Assembly: GCF_003850245.1 (NCBI RefSeq)
Contig: NZ_CP031015.1
Coordinates: 868,001 to 932,000, forward strand
Length of the DNA stretch: 64,000 bases
Direction: 5' to 3'
DNA from: Microbacterium sp. ABRD28
Lineage (GTDB): Bacteria > Actinomycetota > Actinomycetes > Actinomycetales > Microbacteriaceae
Position numbers and translations under genes: made by a program. Within the stretch, counting starts at the first letter, position 1; each line of letters starts with the position of its first letter. Shown here piece after piece: positions 26,101 through 34,660 of the stretch. The notes under the pieces are model-generated. The model searched no databases, had not been told where the DNA came from, and saw only the letters and a list, made by a program, of their open reading frames with translations.

Positions 26101-26525
26101 TCGGGCACGGTGTACTCGCCGGTCACGGTCGTCCATGAGGTGGCCGAGATGGTGGTGTTTCCGATCCAGGTGAAGTCGGGCTTCATCACGAAGCGCGCCT
26201 GGGTGTCGGGCACGCCCTCGGCGAGCTTCATCCGTGCCGAGACCTCGTACGTCGTTCCGGCCTCGAAGATGCCGGTCGGGCTCTGGATGCCGTCGAAGTC
26301 GGCGGTCCTGTCCTGGACCGCCAGCACGCGGCTGCCGTCCACCTCGGGGAAGGCGAGCGTGTTCTCACCTCCTCCGCTCTGACTCCAGCTGCCAGTGCTG
26401 GCGTCCTCGAAGTCGATCGAGGCGATCACGGTGTCGGCGGCCGAGGCGGCCGACAGGGGGGCGACGATCAGTGCTGCGGCTGCCAGGACGGCGGCCGCAG
26501 CGGATCGGGCGCGATGTCGTCTCAC
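23184..26525 (-). CDS. Secreted, wall-anchored GH10 endo-1,4-beta-xylanase with CBMs
   Basis: A 1,113-residue multidomain xylanase. Order: signal peptide (about 1-30, cut after ASA); two CBM22/CBM4_9-like beta-sandwiches (about 32-175 and 200-360) joined by a TDP-repeat linker; a GH10 barrel (about 370-720) with acid/base E502 in VVNE and nucleophile E620 in VTELD; a CBM9-like C-terminal module (about 850-1,040); a Pro/Gly linker; and an LAATG sorting signal (1078-1082) with a membrane helix and RRRER tail. LAxTG is the class E sortase signal, so the enzyme is probably fixed to peptidoglycan. The GTG at 26525 was chosen because AAAGGAG precedes it. Confidence 0.9.
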   Translation of the reverse strand: MRRHRARSAAAAVLAAAALIVAPLSAASAADTVIASIDFEDASTGSWSQSGGGENTLAFPEVDGSRVLAVQDRTADFDGIQSPTGIFEAGTTYEVSARMKLAEGVPDTQARFVMKPDFTWIGNTTISATSWTTVTGEYTVPEGADLTTLQLYIGTSELATPAPYTYYVDDLVVTALDTEPTDPTDPTDPTDPGTPPVTGPTALSNDFEEGLGGWGPRDSGSGAPTVALTTDDAQQGSQAAALTGRSSQGSGFGHDIAELQANTTYEVTAWVRFGEGQPTSPVWLSLQRDYQGATTFSTLAQFATVTNSGWTQVRASFPLQAFDTGLLYFETDYNGTNTSDLYFDDIQVSVPEPGEIQDLTPLQDTLDVPVGVAIDSRETTGVASELLLRHFDQITGENYMKPEAWYDANGQFRANPEAVALMDFAEANDLAVYGHVLVWHSQTPAFFFQAADGSPLTTSDADKQILRDRLREHIFNVAEWLATEYGEFGGTNPLNAWDVVNEVVSDGSEYADGLRRSEWYRILGEEFIDLSFQYADEAFNDVYAADGTDRPVTLFINDYNTEQSGKQGRYLALVERLLARGVPIDGVGHQFHVSLAMPVSALEQAIRTFADLPVTQVVTELDVTTGTPVSEALLIEQGYYYRDAFRVFRENIDELYSVTVWGLTDGRSWRSANGAPLLFDDAYQGKPAYFGAVDEELPARQRSAFVFGGSVPVDDAATTASEWARLPLLPIEQSGAFQLRWEPGTLTAYVEVTDGSRDDADGVGFTVGGQEYVVGRDGEGDVSASVAETETGYLIVTALPLGEAAVGDVVRFDVRIDDGDATAGWNTAGELGNLTLVEPLSFVEVVEAPETPTIDGAVEDAWAAANAVTTDRQVEGTDGATASVRTLWQDNALFVLAEVADPVVDVSGSDPWIQDSVEIYVDAGNVKNGSYRYDDTQIRISAAGAVSFGTGDEAFQRNRVESQVSTVDGGYIVEARISLLDSGGEGTFHGLDFQVNDASEGARTGIRNWADPTGAGYQSTARWGVGELVAADDATPTDPGEPTPPTEPGAPGEPGTPTTPPASSGAGGGTADDPRNPLAATGGGLPIGLGLAGLLALLAGAILVQRRRERMQG

Positions 26526-26603
26526 GAATACGCTCCTTTGCGCGGGGGTTTGTCGTGGTCGCAAACCTATGTGCGCGCAGAGCTCGTGAGGGGCTTCCTC
26601 ATG

Positions 26604-26635
26604 GAAACGTTACGAAACTTCTCACTTAAGTTTCG
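26604..26635. promoter_or_regulatory. LacI-type sites upstream of the xylanase gene
   Basis: GAAACGTTAC (26604-26613) differs by one base from the LacI core GAAACGTTTC, and an inverted pair CGAAACTT (26613-26620) / AAGTTTCG (26628-26635) overlaps it and the last codons of the neighbouring lacI gene. A similar CGAAAGTTTCG lies before xylA, so one regulator may control both. Confidence 0.6.
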
Positions 26636-27641
26636 ATGGGGGCGCGGGTGCCGTGCTCTCCCTCACCACGAGGTGGGTGGCCAGGTCCATCCGCAGCGTC
26701 TCGGGGTGCCCGCCCGCACCGAGTCGGAGTGCCAGACGGGTGGCTTCCTCTCCCATGCGGCGCAGCGGCTGATGCACCGTCGTCAGCTGCGGGCTGAACC
26801 AGCGCGCGAGCGCGATGTCGTCGTATCCGACGACGGAGAGACCAGCCGGAACCTCGAGTCCCGCACCGCGCGCCGCGGCGATGACCCCGATCGCCTGGAG
26901 GTCACTGCCGGCGAAGATCGCCGTGGGTCGGTCGGGGAGTGCGAGCAGTTCCCGGGCCCACGTTTCGCCGCCCGAGGGGTGGAAATCGCCGAAACGCACC
27001 CAGCCCGCGTCGACGGGCAGGCCCGCGGCGTTCATCGCCGAGCGGTAGCCGTCGAGGCGGGCGTGCGAGCACATCGCATCGGAGGGGCCGGTGATCGCAG
27101 CGATCCGTCGGTGCCCGAGCTCGATCAGGTGGCGGGTCGCCACCAGGCCTCCCGTCCAGTTCGCCGATCCCACCGCGGGTACATCGGCGGCCGGGTCACC
27201 GGACGGATCGACGATGACGAACGGGATGCCACGACGCTTGAGCTTGTCGCGATGGGCGGGTGCGAGGTCGGAGAAGACGAGGATGACGGCGGCCGGGCTT
27301 CGGCGCAGGACGCCGTCGATCCAGTCGTCGCCGGGGGCATGCCGGTCGCCGCTGAGCGTGAGCACGGTCGACAGGCCCGACTCCGCCGCGACGGTCTCGA
27401 CGCCGGTGATGAGGTCGGTCGACCAGCTCGGCTCGAGCTCGTGGAGGACAAGCTCGACATACTCGCCCCGACGGTTGCCGGCTCGGCGGGTGTAGCCATG
27501 CTCGGCCAAGAGCCGCTCGATCCGCGCCCGGGTCGCCGAGGCGACATCCGTCCGGCCGTTGAGGACTTTGGACATCGTCGCGATCGAGACCCCGGCCTCT
27601 TCGGCCAGCTGCGCCAGCGTGACGCGCGTGGTGTCCGTCAT
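26622..27641 (-). CDS. LacI-family transcriptional regulator (xylanase/xylA)
   Basis: A 339-residue LacI/GalR regulator: helix-turn-helix VTLAQLAEEAGVSIATMSKVLNGRTDV near residues 8-33, hinge, and sugar-binding core. Divergent from xylA and directly upstream of the xylanase. Sites of the form CGAAAxTTTCG flank it on both sides (26613-26635 and 27657-27667), so it is likely the local repressor of xylose isomerase and xylanase and of itself. It is distinct from the importer LacI protein. Confidence 0.9.
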   Translation of the reverse strand: MTDTTRVTLAQLAEEAGVSIATMSKVLNGRTDVASATRARIERLLAEHGYTRRAGNRRGEYVELVLHELEPSWSTDLITGVETVAAESGLSTVLTLSGDRHAPGDDWIDGVLRRSPAAVILVFSDLAPAHRDKLKRRGIPFVIVDPSGDPAADVPAVGSANWTGGLVATRHLIELGHRRIAAITGPSDAMCSHARLDGYRSAMNAAGLPVDAGWVRFGDFHPSGGETWARELLALPDRPTAIFAGSDLQAIGVIAAARGAGLEVPAGLSVVGYDDIALARWFSPQLTTVHQPLRRMGEEATRLALRLGAGGHPETLRMDLATHLVVRESTAPAPPSKLK

Positions 27642-27656
27642 GGAACGAGTGTACGG

Positions 27657-27735
27657 CGAAAGTTTCGAAGCTCGATGGCGGGCTTCGCGCGAGGCTGGAC
27701 CCGCCGTTGCTCATGGTATAGGTTGTTAACCGCAA
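27657..27735 (+). promoter_or_regulatory. xylA promoter region with two operator types
   Basis: CGAAAGTTTCG (27657-27667) is a LacI-type palindrome close to the divergent lacI start. Further down, GTTG-x7-CAAC (27722-27736) with a central TTAAC resembles the XylR (ROK) operator style. A TATAGG -10-like box (27717-27722) overlaps the second site. This suggests dual control by the LacI protein and the ROK regulator. Confidence 0.55.
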
Positions 27736-27757
27736 CATTTTCCCGCGAAGGAGCGCC

Positions 27758-28945
27758 ATGCCCACCCCTACCCGCGCCGACAAGTTCTCGTTCGGCCTCT
27801 GGACCATCGGATACAACGGCACCGACCCGTTCGGCGGCCCGACGCGACCCGCGCTGGACGTCGTCCATGCGGTGGAGAAGCTCGCCGAGCTCGGCGCCTA
27901 CGGACTCACGTTCCACGACGACGATCTCTTCGCCTTCGGCTCGAGCGACAGCGAGCGCCAGACGCAGATCGACCGGCTGAAGGGCGCCCTCGCCGACACC
28001 GGCCTCATCGTTCCGATGGTGACCACCAACCTCTTCTCCGCGCCGGTGTTCAAGGACGGGGGCTTCACCTCCAACGACCGCCAGGTGCGGCGCTTCGCCC
28101 TGCGCAAGGTGCTCCGCAACATCGACCTGGCCGCTGAGCTCGGCGCGAAGACGTTCGTCATGTGGGGCGGCCGCGAGGGCGCCGAGTACGACGCGGCGAA
28201 GGACATCCGTGCCGCCCTGGAGCGCTACCGCGAGGCCGTCAACCTTCTCGGCGACTATGTCACCGACAAGGGCTACGACATCCGCTTCGCCATCGAGCCG
28301 AAGCCCAACGAGCCCCGCGGCGACATCCTGCTGCCGACGCTCGGTCACGCCCTCGCGTTCATCGACTCGCTCGAGCGGCCGGAGCTCGTGGGCCTGAACC
28401 CCGAGGTCGGCCACGAGCAGATGGCGGGGCTGAACTTCGCCGCCGGCATCGCCCAGGCGCTGTACCACGGCAAGCTCTACCACATCGACCTCAACGGGCA
28501 GCGCGGCATCAAGTACGACCAGGACCTCGTGTTCGGTCACGGCGACCTGCACAATGCCTTCGCCCTGGTCGACCTGCTCGAGAACGGCGGCCCCGGCGGG
28601 GTGCCCGCCTACGACGGCCCCCGTCACTTCGACTACAAGCCTTCGCGCACCGAGGACGAGACCGGCGTCTGGGACTCGGCTGCTGCGAACATGCGCACCT
28701 ACCTGCTGCTCAAGGAGCGCGCCGCGGCCTTCCGCGCCGATCCCGAGGTGCAGGAGGCGCTCGAGGCGTCGAAGGTCACCGAGCTCGCCCAGCCCACGCT
28801 GAACGCCGGCGAGTCGTACGACGACCTGCTCGGCGACCGCTCGGCGTACGAGGACTTCGACGCGCAGGCCTACCTCGGCGGCCACGGGTTCGGCTTCGTC
28901 CGTCTGCAGCAGCTGGCCACCGAGCACCTGCTCGGCGCGCGCTGA
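27758..28945 (+). CDS. xylA: Xylose isomerase
   Basis: A 395-residue actinobacterial-type (class I, short) xylose isomerase that converts D-xylose to D-xylulose in the cytoplasm using two divalent metal ions. The metal and substrate residues sit in [41 protein letters not shown] and [14 protein letters not shown], all intact. A GAAGGAG ribosome binding site precedes the ATG. Divergent from a LacI gene; xylB follows 99 bases later past a strong hairpin. Confidence 0.97.
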   Translation: MPTPTRADKFSFGLWTIGYNGTDPFGGPTRPALDVVHAVEKLAELGAYGLTFHDDDLFAFGSSDSERQTQIDRLKGALADTGLIVPMVTTNLFSAPVFKDGGFTSNDRQVRRFALRKVLRNIDLAAELGAKTFVMWGGREGAEYDAAKDIRAALERYREAVNLLGDYVTDKGYDIRFAIEPKPNEPRGDILLPTLGHALAFIDSLERPELVGLNPEVGHEQMAGLNFAAGIAQALYHGKLYHIDLNGQRGIKYDQDLVFGHGDLHNAFALVDLLENGGPGGVPAYDGPRHFDYKPSRTEDETGVWDSAAANMRTYLLLKERAAAFRADPEVQEALEASKVTELAQPTLNAGESYDDLLGDRSAYEDFDAQAYLGGHGFGFVRLQQLATEHLLGAR

Positions 28946-28949
28946 CCCT

Positions 28950-29016
28950 CGAAACCCACCTATCCGCGCGAAACCCACCGTGACGCCGTCGGTCTCGACG
29001 GCCGCGGTGGGTTTCG
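28950..29016 (+). terminator. Long hairpin between xylA and xylB
   Basis: Arms CGAAACCCACCG (28969-28980) and CGGTGGGTTTCG (29005-29016) pair over 12 bp, enclosing a second stem GCCGTC/GACGGC. A further direct copy of CGAAACCCACC lies at 28950-28960. It may be a partial terminator or an mRNA-stabilising stem that lowers xylB relative to xylA. Confidence 0.65.
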
Positions 29017-29044
29017 GCGGCTCACGCCACACGCAAGGAGAGCC

Positions 29045-30343
29045 ATGGCACTCGTGATGGGGGTCGACTCGTCGACCCAGTCGTGCAAGGTCGTCATCGT
29101 CGACACCGCCACGGGCGACGTCGTCCGCCAAGGACGCGCCACGCACCCGGAGGGCACCGAGGTCGACCCGGCCGCCTGGTGGCAGGCCCTGCAGAAGGCG
29201 ATCGAGGAGGCCGGGGGCCTGAACGACGTCGAGGCGTGGGCCATCGGCGGGCAGCAGCACGGCATGGTGGTGCTCGACGCCGACGGGCGCGTCATCCGTC
29301 CGGCCCTGCTGTGGAACGACACCCGTTCGGCGGGCGCCGCCCGCGATCTCATCGCCGAGTTCGGTGCCGACGACCTGGCGCAGCGCTCCGGCCTCGTGCC
29401 GGTGGCCTCGTTCACCATCACCAAGCTCCGCTGGCTCCGCGACGCCGAGCCCGCAAACGCCGCGCAGGTCGCCGCGGTCGCCCTCCCGCACGACTGGCTC
29501 ACCTGGCGGCTGCGCGGGTTCGGGCCCGCGGGCGAGGCCCCGCGTGGTGGGGTTCTCGACGAGCTCGTCACCGACCGATCGGATGCCTCGGGCACCGGGT
29601 ACTGGGATCCCGAGACCGGCGGCTACGATCATGCGCTCCTCGAAGCCGCGCTCGGGCACGACGCCCGCCTCCCGCGCGTGCTCGGCCCCGACGAGTACGT
29701 CGTCGATGCCGACGGGCGGCGCGTGGGCGGCGGAGCCGGCGACAACGCCGGTGCCGCACTCGGCCTCGGCGCGGCCCCGGGCGACGTCGTGATCTCGATC
29801 GGCACGAGCGGCACGGTCTTCGCGGTCAGCGACGAGCGCACGATCGACCCGACCGGCACGGTCGCGGGCTTCGCCGACTGCACCGGCCGGTTCCTCCCGC
29901 TCGTGGCCACCCTCAACGCCGCGCGCGTGCTCGACGCGATCGCCCGCCTCCTGGGCGTCGATCACGCCGAGCTCAGCCGTCTCGCGCTCGCCGCGGAGCC
30001 GGCTGCCGCCGGGCTGACCCTCGTGCCGTACTTCGAGGGCGAGCGCACACCGAACCTGCCCGATGCCACCGCATCGCTCGACGGCATGACCCTCGCCTCC
30101 ACGACCCGCGAGAACCTCGCGCGCGCCGCGGTGGAGGGGATGCTCGGGGGTCTCGGCGCAGGTCTCGACGCCCTCCGAGGCCTCGGCGTGCCGCTGCAGC
30201 GTGCGCTCCTCATCGGCGGCGGCGCCCAGTCCGAAGCGGTGCGCGAGATCGCGCCCCTCGTGCTCGACATGCCCGTCGAGGTGCCGGCGCCCGGTGAGTA
30301 CGTCGCCCTCGGCGCGGCGCGGCAGGCCGCCGGCATCCTCTGA
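29045..30343 (+). CDS. xylB: Xylulokinase
   Basis: A 432-residue FGGY-family kinase that phosphorylates D-xylulose to xylulose-5-phosphate for the pentose phosphate pathway. The N-terminal phosphate-binding segment [13 protein letters not shown] is at 5-17, the IGGQQHGMV substrate block near 70, GTSGTVFAV in the middle and a [14 protein letters not shown] adenosine-binding region near the end. It is shorter than many XylB proteins (about 480-500), but all blocks are present. AAGGAGAG ribosome binding site before the ATG. Pairs with xylA. Confidence 0.93.
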   Translation: MALVMGVDSSTQSCKVVIVDTATGDVVRQGRATHPEGTEVDPAAWWQALQKAIEEAGGLNDVEAWAIGGQQHGMVVLDADGRVIRPALLWNDTRSAGAARDLIAEFGADDLAQRSGLVPVASFTITKLRWLRDAEPANAAQVAAVALPHDWLTWRLRGFGPAGEAPRGGVLDELVTDRSDASGTGYWDPETGGYDHALLEAALGHDARLPRVLGPDEYVVDADGRRVGGGAGDNAGAALGLGAAPGDVVISIGTSGTVFAVSDERTIDPTGTVAGFADCTGRFLPLVATLNAARVLDAIARLLGVDHAELSRLALAAEPAAAGLTLVPYFEGERTPNLPDATASLDGMTLASTTRENLARAAVEGMLGGLGAGLDALRGLGVPLQRALLIGGGAQSEAVREIAPLVLDMPVEVPAPGEYVALGAARQAAGIL

Positions 30344-30411
30344 TCTTCGCGCCCTCACGAGCGTCGCAGCTCTCCCAGCGCGCTCAGAGCCGGCGTGCCT
30401 AGCGTCGGAGC

Positions 30412-31125
30412 ATGGATCCCGCACCCGACGACGACGACCGCATCTCGGTGAGCCCGGCCGAGATGCGCGCGCTCCGCGACGAGATGCAGCGGTTCCTCCT
30501 GGAGTACCGCTTCGGCATGCAGGAGATCGAGACGAAGATCGCCATCCTCCGCGATGAGTTCCTGTACCTGCACGACTACAACCCCATCGAGCATGTCTCG
30601 AGCCGGGTGAAGTCGCCCGACAGCATCGTGGACAAGGTGGCGCGCAAGGGCATCGATCCCGAGTTCGCCGCGGTCCGCGAGCACATCACCGACATCGCGG
30701 GCGTCCGCATCACCTGCAGCTTCGTCACCGACGCCTACCGGCTGTTCGACCTGTTGACGCGCCAGGACGACGTGACGGTGCGCACCGTGAAGGACTACAT
30801 CACCGACCCCAAGCCGAACGGCTACAAGAGCCTTCACGCGATCGTGGAGGTGCCGGTGTTCCTCTCCACCGGTCGTGTCACCGTGCCGGTGGAGGTGCAG
30901 TTCCGCACCATCGCCATGGATTTCTGGGCGAGCCTCGAGCACAAGATCTACTACAAGTACGACCGGCAGGTTCCCGAGGGACTGATCGAGAGTCTGAGGG
31001 ATGCCGCCGACACCGCGGCCGAGCTCGACGCCCGCATGGAGCGGCTGCACCGTGAGCTGCACGCGCCGGCCGTCCCGCCCGCCGAGCCGGCACCGGTGCC
31101 ACGCCGGGGCGCGCTGGCGGTCTGA
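30412..31125 (+). CDS. Small alarmone synthetase (RelA/SpoT synthetase domain)
   Basis: A 237-residue protein holding only a (p)ppGpp synthetase domain, with no hydrolase or regulatory domains. Motifs: SRVKSPDSIVDKVARKG (64-80), DIAGVRI (94-100), PKPNGYKSLH (133-142, substrate loop) and EVQFRT (161-166). It would transfer pyrophosphate from ATP to GDP/GTP in stress. The C-terminal 25 residues are Pro-rich and likely disordered. Stand-alone synthetases of this sort are transcriptionally controlled in other bacteria; no regulatory signal is evident here. Confidence 0.9.
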   Translation: MDPAPDDDDRISVSPAEMRALRDEMQRFLLEYRFGMQEIETKIAILRDEFLYLHDYNPIEHVSSRVKSPDSIVDKVARKGIDPEFAAVREHITDIAGVRITCSFVTDAYRLFDLLTRQDDVTVRTVKDYITDPKPNGYKSLHAIVEVPVFLSTGRVTVPVEVQFRTIAMDFWASLEHKIYYKYDRQVPEGLIESLRDAADTAAELDARMERLHRELHAPAVPPAEPAPVPRRGALAV

Positions 31126-31180
31126 CGCCGCGCGACAACCCCGCCCGGTCGGCGTGAGCGGCACGGGGCAGAATGGGGCG

Positions 31181-32056
31181 ATGGCCGGTGGTGCGGGCGA
31201 CGAGAACGGCGGCGACGCCGGCGAGCTCGATGCCGTCGCCGCCGAGCTCTACGCCCTACGCCCCGACGAGTTCACCGTCGCACGCAACGCCCGCGCCCAG
31301 GCCGCGTCGCGGGCGCTCGGCACCCGCATCCGCGCCCTCCGCAAGCCCGCGGCCTCCGCCTGGGCGGTCGACCTGCTGGCCCGCGAGGGCCTCCTCGCCG
31401 AGGTGCTCGAACTCGCCGCGGCGCTGCGCGAAGCGCAGGACGACCTCGACGCGCGGGAGCTGCAGCGCCTCGGCCGGGAGCGCCGCGCTCTGGTCCAGGC
31501 GCTCACCCGCCAGGCGGTGTCGCTCGCCGCAGATCAGGGCGTGACGGTGAGTGCGGCCGCGCGCGACGACGTCGCCGCGACGATCACCGCCGCTCTCCTC
31601 GACCCGCTCGCCGGTGCGGCGGTCGCGACCGGGCGCCTCATCCGGCCCCTCGAGGCGACCGGCGTCGATCCGGTCGACCTGTCCGAGGCCGTGGGCGGCA
31701 GCATCCCCGGGGTTCCCGACGCTCCGGCTCGCCCGGCTCGCACGGATGATCTCGCCGCGCGCCGGGCCCGCAAGGCCGCCGAGCAGGCGGTGCGCGCAGC
31801 GGAGCGCGGCGCGAGTGACGCCGAGCGTGAGCTCGCCCGGGCCGCCGCCGTGCTCGCCACAGCGACGGAACGTGCCGAGCACCTCTCCGACCGGGTGGAG
31901 GAACTGCGTGCGCAGCTTGCGCGCGTGGAGAAGGATGCTCGCGCCGCCGCCGACGCGCGGACGGCGGCCGAGGGCGCGCGCGCCGCCGCCGCCGAGCGGG
32001 TCGACGTCGCGCGCCGCACCCTCGAAACCGCCCGCGAGGCCCTTCCCCCGGAATGA
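31181..32056 (+). CDS. Hypothetical Ala/Arg-rich coiled-coil protein
   Basis: A 291-residue protein not recognised. It starts at the ATG at 31181, after which the conserved-looking segment LRPDEFTVARNARAQAASRALGTRIRALRKPAASAWAVDLLAR appears; residues 180-285 form a long predicted coiled coil. No cysteine, no signal peptide. Upstream in-frame sequence overlaps the alarmone synthetase and is discarded. A cytoplasmic scaffold or DNA-associated role is possible but not supported by any motif. Confidence 0.65.
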   Translation: MAGGAGDENGGDAGELDAVAAELYALRPDEFTVARNARAQAASRALGTRIRALRKPAASAWAVDLLAREGLLAEVLELAAALREAQDDLDARELQRLGRERRALVQALTRQAVSLAADQGVTVSAAARDDVAATITAALLDPLAGAAVATGRLIRPLEATGVDPVDLSEAVGGSIPGVPDAPARPARTDDLAARRARKAAEQAVRAAERGASDAERELARAAAVLATATERAEHLSDRVEELRAQLARVEKDARAAADARTAAEGARAAAAERVDVARRTLETAREALPPE

Positions 32057-32105
32057 TCGCCGCTCTGCGCTGACTCGCGACCCGCCGCTCGCTACGCTGA
32101 GCGAC

Positions 32106-33326
32106 GTGAACGGGTTGGACATCGCCGCCGTGGTGATCGCGCTGGTCGCCGTCGCGGCGCCGCTGCTGGTCCGCGGCCTCAGCCGCTGGGTCGCCGTGCC
32201 CATCGTGGTGTTCGAGCTCCTCCTCGGGATCCTCGTCGGGCCGCAGGTTCTCGGCTGGGTCGGCGAGTCGGCGTTCATCGACTTCCTCAGCGAGTTCGGG
32301 CTCGTCGCGCTGTTCTTCATCGCCGGCTCCGAGATCGAAGCAAGCGCACTGAGAGGGCGGAGCGGCCGCTTCGCGTGGTTGGGCTGGGCGATCAGCATCG
32401 CCGTCGGCGTGGGGATCGGCTTCGTCCTCTCCCCGGGCGAGGCCGGCGTCATCATCGGCATCGCGCTGGCCTCCACGGCGCTCGGCGCCCTGGTGCCGAT
32501 CCTCCGCGACAGCGGCGACCTGCCCACCCCGTTCGGCCGCTCGGTCATGGCGGTCGGCACTGTCGGCGAGTTCGGTCCGCTCATCGCGATCACCCTGTTC
32601 CTCGGCGGACGCGACATCGGCACGGCGACCGTGGTCCTCCTGGTCTTCCTCGTCGTCGCGGCCGGTGCGATGGTGCTCGCGTACCGGATGCCGCAGGGCC
32701 CGCTCTACACGGTCGTCACCGCCACCCTCCACACCTCGGGCCAGTTCGCCATCCGGGTGATGTTCCTCATCATCGCCGCGCTGGTGGTGCTGAGCGTCAT
32801 CCTCGGTGTCGACGTGCTGCTGGGCGCCTTCGCGGCCGGGGTGATCTGGCGCCTCCTCATGCGAGGGGCGGGCGAGAAGCAGCGCAAAGACGTCGAGACC
32901 AAGGTCGAGGCGGTGGCGTTCGGCTTCCTCATCCCGGTGTTCTTCATCGACACCGGCATCGAGTTCGATCTGGCGAGCTTCATCGCCGAACCCCTGCTGA
33001 TCCTGGCCGTCCCCGTCGCCCTCATCGGGCTGCTGGTCGTGCGGGGGCTGCCCTCGATGCTGGCTGCGCCGCCGGGATCGAGTGCGCGCGACCGCGTGGC
33101 GACGATGTTCATGGGTGCGACCGCTCTGCCCATCATCGTCGCGGTGACGACGATCGGCGTCGACGAGCAGGTGCTCGACGGGTCCACGGCGGCGGTGCTG
33201 GTCGGGGCCGGGATGCTCTCGGTCCTCCTCTTCCCGCTCCTCGCCGCGATCACGCGCGGGAAGCGCGCGAGATCCGCAGGCGACAGTCTCGAGTGGGATT
33301 CCGCCCCGATGGCCGATCCCGCGTGA
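32106..33326 (+). CDS. CPA2-family cation:proton antiporter
   Basis: A 406-residue integral membrane protein with 11-12 hydrophobic segments of the Na+/H+ exchanger fold. The segment VELLLGILVGPQVLGW-like start, FFIAGSEIE, GIALASTALGALVPILRD and GEFGPLIA match CPA2 antiporters (KefB/GerN-like), without the C-terminal RCK/TrkA-N domain. The GTG at 32106 was chosen because the first membrane helix starts within a few residues and earlier sequence overlaps the previous gene. It overlaps the next gene by four bases (GTGA). Confidence 0.88.
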   Translation: MNGLDIAAVVIALVAVAAPLLVRGLSRWVAVPIVVFELLLGILVGPQVLGWVGESAFIDFLSEFGLVALFFIAGSEIEASALRGRSGRFAWLGWAISIAVGVGIGFVLSPGEAGVIIGIALASTALGALVPILRDSGDLPTPFGRSVMAVGTVGEFGPLIAITLFLGGRDIGTATVVLLVFLVVAAGAMVLAYRMPQGPLYTVVTATLHTSGQFAIRVMFLIIAALVVLSVILGVDVLLGAFAAGVIWRLLMRGAGEKQRKDVETKVEAVAFGFLIPVFFIDTGIEFDLASFIAEPLLILAVPVALIGLLVVRGLPSMLAAPPGSSARDRVATMFMGATALPIIVAVTTIGVDEQVLDGSTAAVLVGAGMLSVLLFPLLAAITRGKRARSAGDSLEWDSAPMADPA

Positions 33327-33814
33327 GCTCCCTCGACGATCTGCTCGCCGCCGCCCGTACGCGGCTGGCCGACGCGCCGCGTGAGGGGCTCGGGGAGCTG
33401 CTCCCCCCTCGGCGCCTGCTGGGCATCCCGCGCGCTCCCCGGATCGTCCGGCGGGGCGCCGCGTGGCATCTCGGAACACTCCTGCTCACCGACGACGAGC
33501 TGCTGGCGACGGGTGACATCCTGCGTGCGCGCGCCGAAGTGCGGCGCGGGTTCACCGCCGAGTCGCAGCGGCAGCGGGCGGCGCTGGCCGCGGCGGCTCG
33601 ACGGGGCGGGTTCGCCGAGGGCGAGACCGTCCACGTCGGATGGCAGCGCCTGGACCTCGACGCGATCGGCCGCGGCGTCGCATCCGGCCCGGTGAAGATG
33701 GTCGACGACGAACCATGCGTCCGGTGGAGCGCGACCGGCGGCTATGTCCCGCTCGCGGGATATCTCGACGAACGGGTCGGACTGCTCATCGATCCCCCCG
33801 GAGGGGCGACCTGA
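33323..33814 (+). CDS. Hypothetical protein coupled to the antiporter
   Basis: A 163-residue soluble protein, not recognised. It starts at the GTG at 33323, inside the stop of the antiporter gene (GTGA), so it is translationally coupled and may help the transporter. Residues 30-75 form beta-rich segments (IVRRGAAWHLGTLLLTDDELLATGDILRAR) with a later helix and a second beta region near the end. One cysteine only. No catalytic motif seen. Confidence 0.7.
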   Translation: MSSLDDLLAAARTRLADAPREGLGELLPPRRLLGIPRAPRIVRRGAAWHLGTLLLTDDELLATGDILRARAEVRRGFTAESQRQRAALAAAARRGGFAEGETVHVGWQRLDLDAIGRGVASGPVKMVDDEPCVRWSATGGYVPLAGYLDERVGLLIDPPGGAT

Positions 33815-33835
33815 GCGCTCCTGCCGGAGCAGGTG

Positions 33836-34582
33836 TCAGGCCGGTGCGCCGAAGCGCGCACCGAACGCGGCGAGCAGGCGAGCCGGTTCGCTGACCGGCG
33901 TGGCGAGCACCCGCTCGGCGATGACGTCGTAGTCGCGCGCGTCGTAGTAGCCGTCATTGCGGTAGACCTGCATGCGCTCGGTGAAGGCCCTCGGGGTCAG
34001 CTCGGGGTGGAACTGCGTGGTGTAGAGCCGATCGCCGACGCGGTAGGCCTGCACCGGGCAGGCCTCGTTCGTGGCGAGGTGCACCGCGCCCGTCGGCAGG
34101 GCGGCGGTGCCCTCCTTGTGGCCGGTCAGAGCCGAGAACGTCGACGCGAGCGAGGCGAAGAGCGGGTCGTCCTGCGCGGCGGGCGTCAGCGACACGTCCG
34201 TGGGGCCGGCATCCTCGGGGAATCCGCGGCTGACCTGGCCGCCGAGGAGGCGGGTGACCACGCTGATGCCGTAGCACGTGAACATCGCCGCGAGGCTGTC
34301 GCCCCCGGCCGCGGCAGCGGCGACCCGCTCGAGGTCGCGCTCGACGCGGCGCTGCACCTCGGTCTTCGACGACTCCGGGTCGACGACGTTGAAGGGGCTG
34401 CCGCCGATCACCACGGCGCGGTAGGTCTCGAGCGCGTCATCCGGCAGAGGAGAGCGAACCAGATCGTGGCGATGCATCCGCTCGGTGCCGACACCCATCG
34501 CCTCACGGAAAGACGTGTATTCGGCCTCTGCCGCAGCTTCCTGGGGCCGCGCGCAGAGATAGAGCAGATCGGCGGAGGTCAC
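33836..34582 (-). CDS. Class I glutamine amidotransferase-like protein
   Basis: A 248-residue stand-alone GATase1 domain, similar to the GMP-synthase-type glutaminases. The triad is visible: C103 in AMFTCYGIS, H192 and E194 in TTQFHPEL. The conserved IGGSPFNV is at 59-66. There is no fused synthetase domain, so the acceptor is unknown; relatives act on diverse amide-transfer or glutamyl-peptide reactions. Divergent from the sigma-factor gene by 78 bases. Confidence 0.82.
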   Translation of the reverse strand: MTSADLLYLCARPQEAAAEAEYTSFREAMGVGTERMHRHDLVRSPLPDDALETYRAVVIGGSPFNVVDPESSKTEVQRRVERDLERVAAAAAGGDSLAAMFTCYGISVVTRLLGGQVSRGFPEDAGPTDVSLTPAAQDDPLFASLASTFSALTGHKEGTAALPTGAVHLATNEACPVQAYRVGDRLYTTQFHPELTPRAFTERMQVYRNDGYYDARDYDVIAERVLATPVSEPARLLAAFGARFGAPA

Positions 34583-34607
34583 CCGTGAAGTTTAGGTCGG
34601 CCGAGGA

Positions 34608-34614
34608 TGTATCA
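34608..34614 (+). promoter_or_regulatory. TGTATCA motif before the sigma-factor gene
   Basis: TGTATCA lies 47 bases before the sigma-factor ATG. The same 7-mer on the same strand occurs at 39949-39955 and 40120-40126, just after the last gene of the sigma/S8/CHAT unit. It could be a recognition element of the local sigma factor, but no common -10 element is seen at a fixed distance. Closer to the gene, CACAAT (34648-34653) is a possible -10 for a nearly leaderless start. Confidence 0.35.
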
Positions 34615-34660
34615 CACGCCCGGGTGGTGCCTCTGTTCGGGTGTGGCCACAATGGGCGCT

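Noticed and set aside
27638-30424. Open frame of 928 codons on the minus strand across xylA and xylB
   Set aside because: It is antisense to two well-supported genes, has no recognisable domain and has the biased composition of a GC-rich shadow frame.
31551-32105. Upstream in-frame extension of the antiporter gene
   Set aside because: It lies entirely over the coiled-coil protein gene in another frame and is Arg/Pro-rich; the membrane protein starts at the GTG at 32106.
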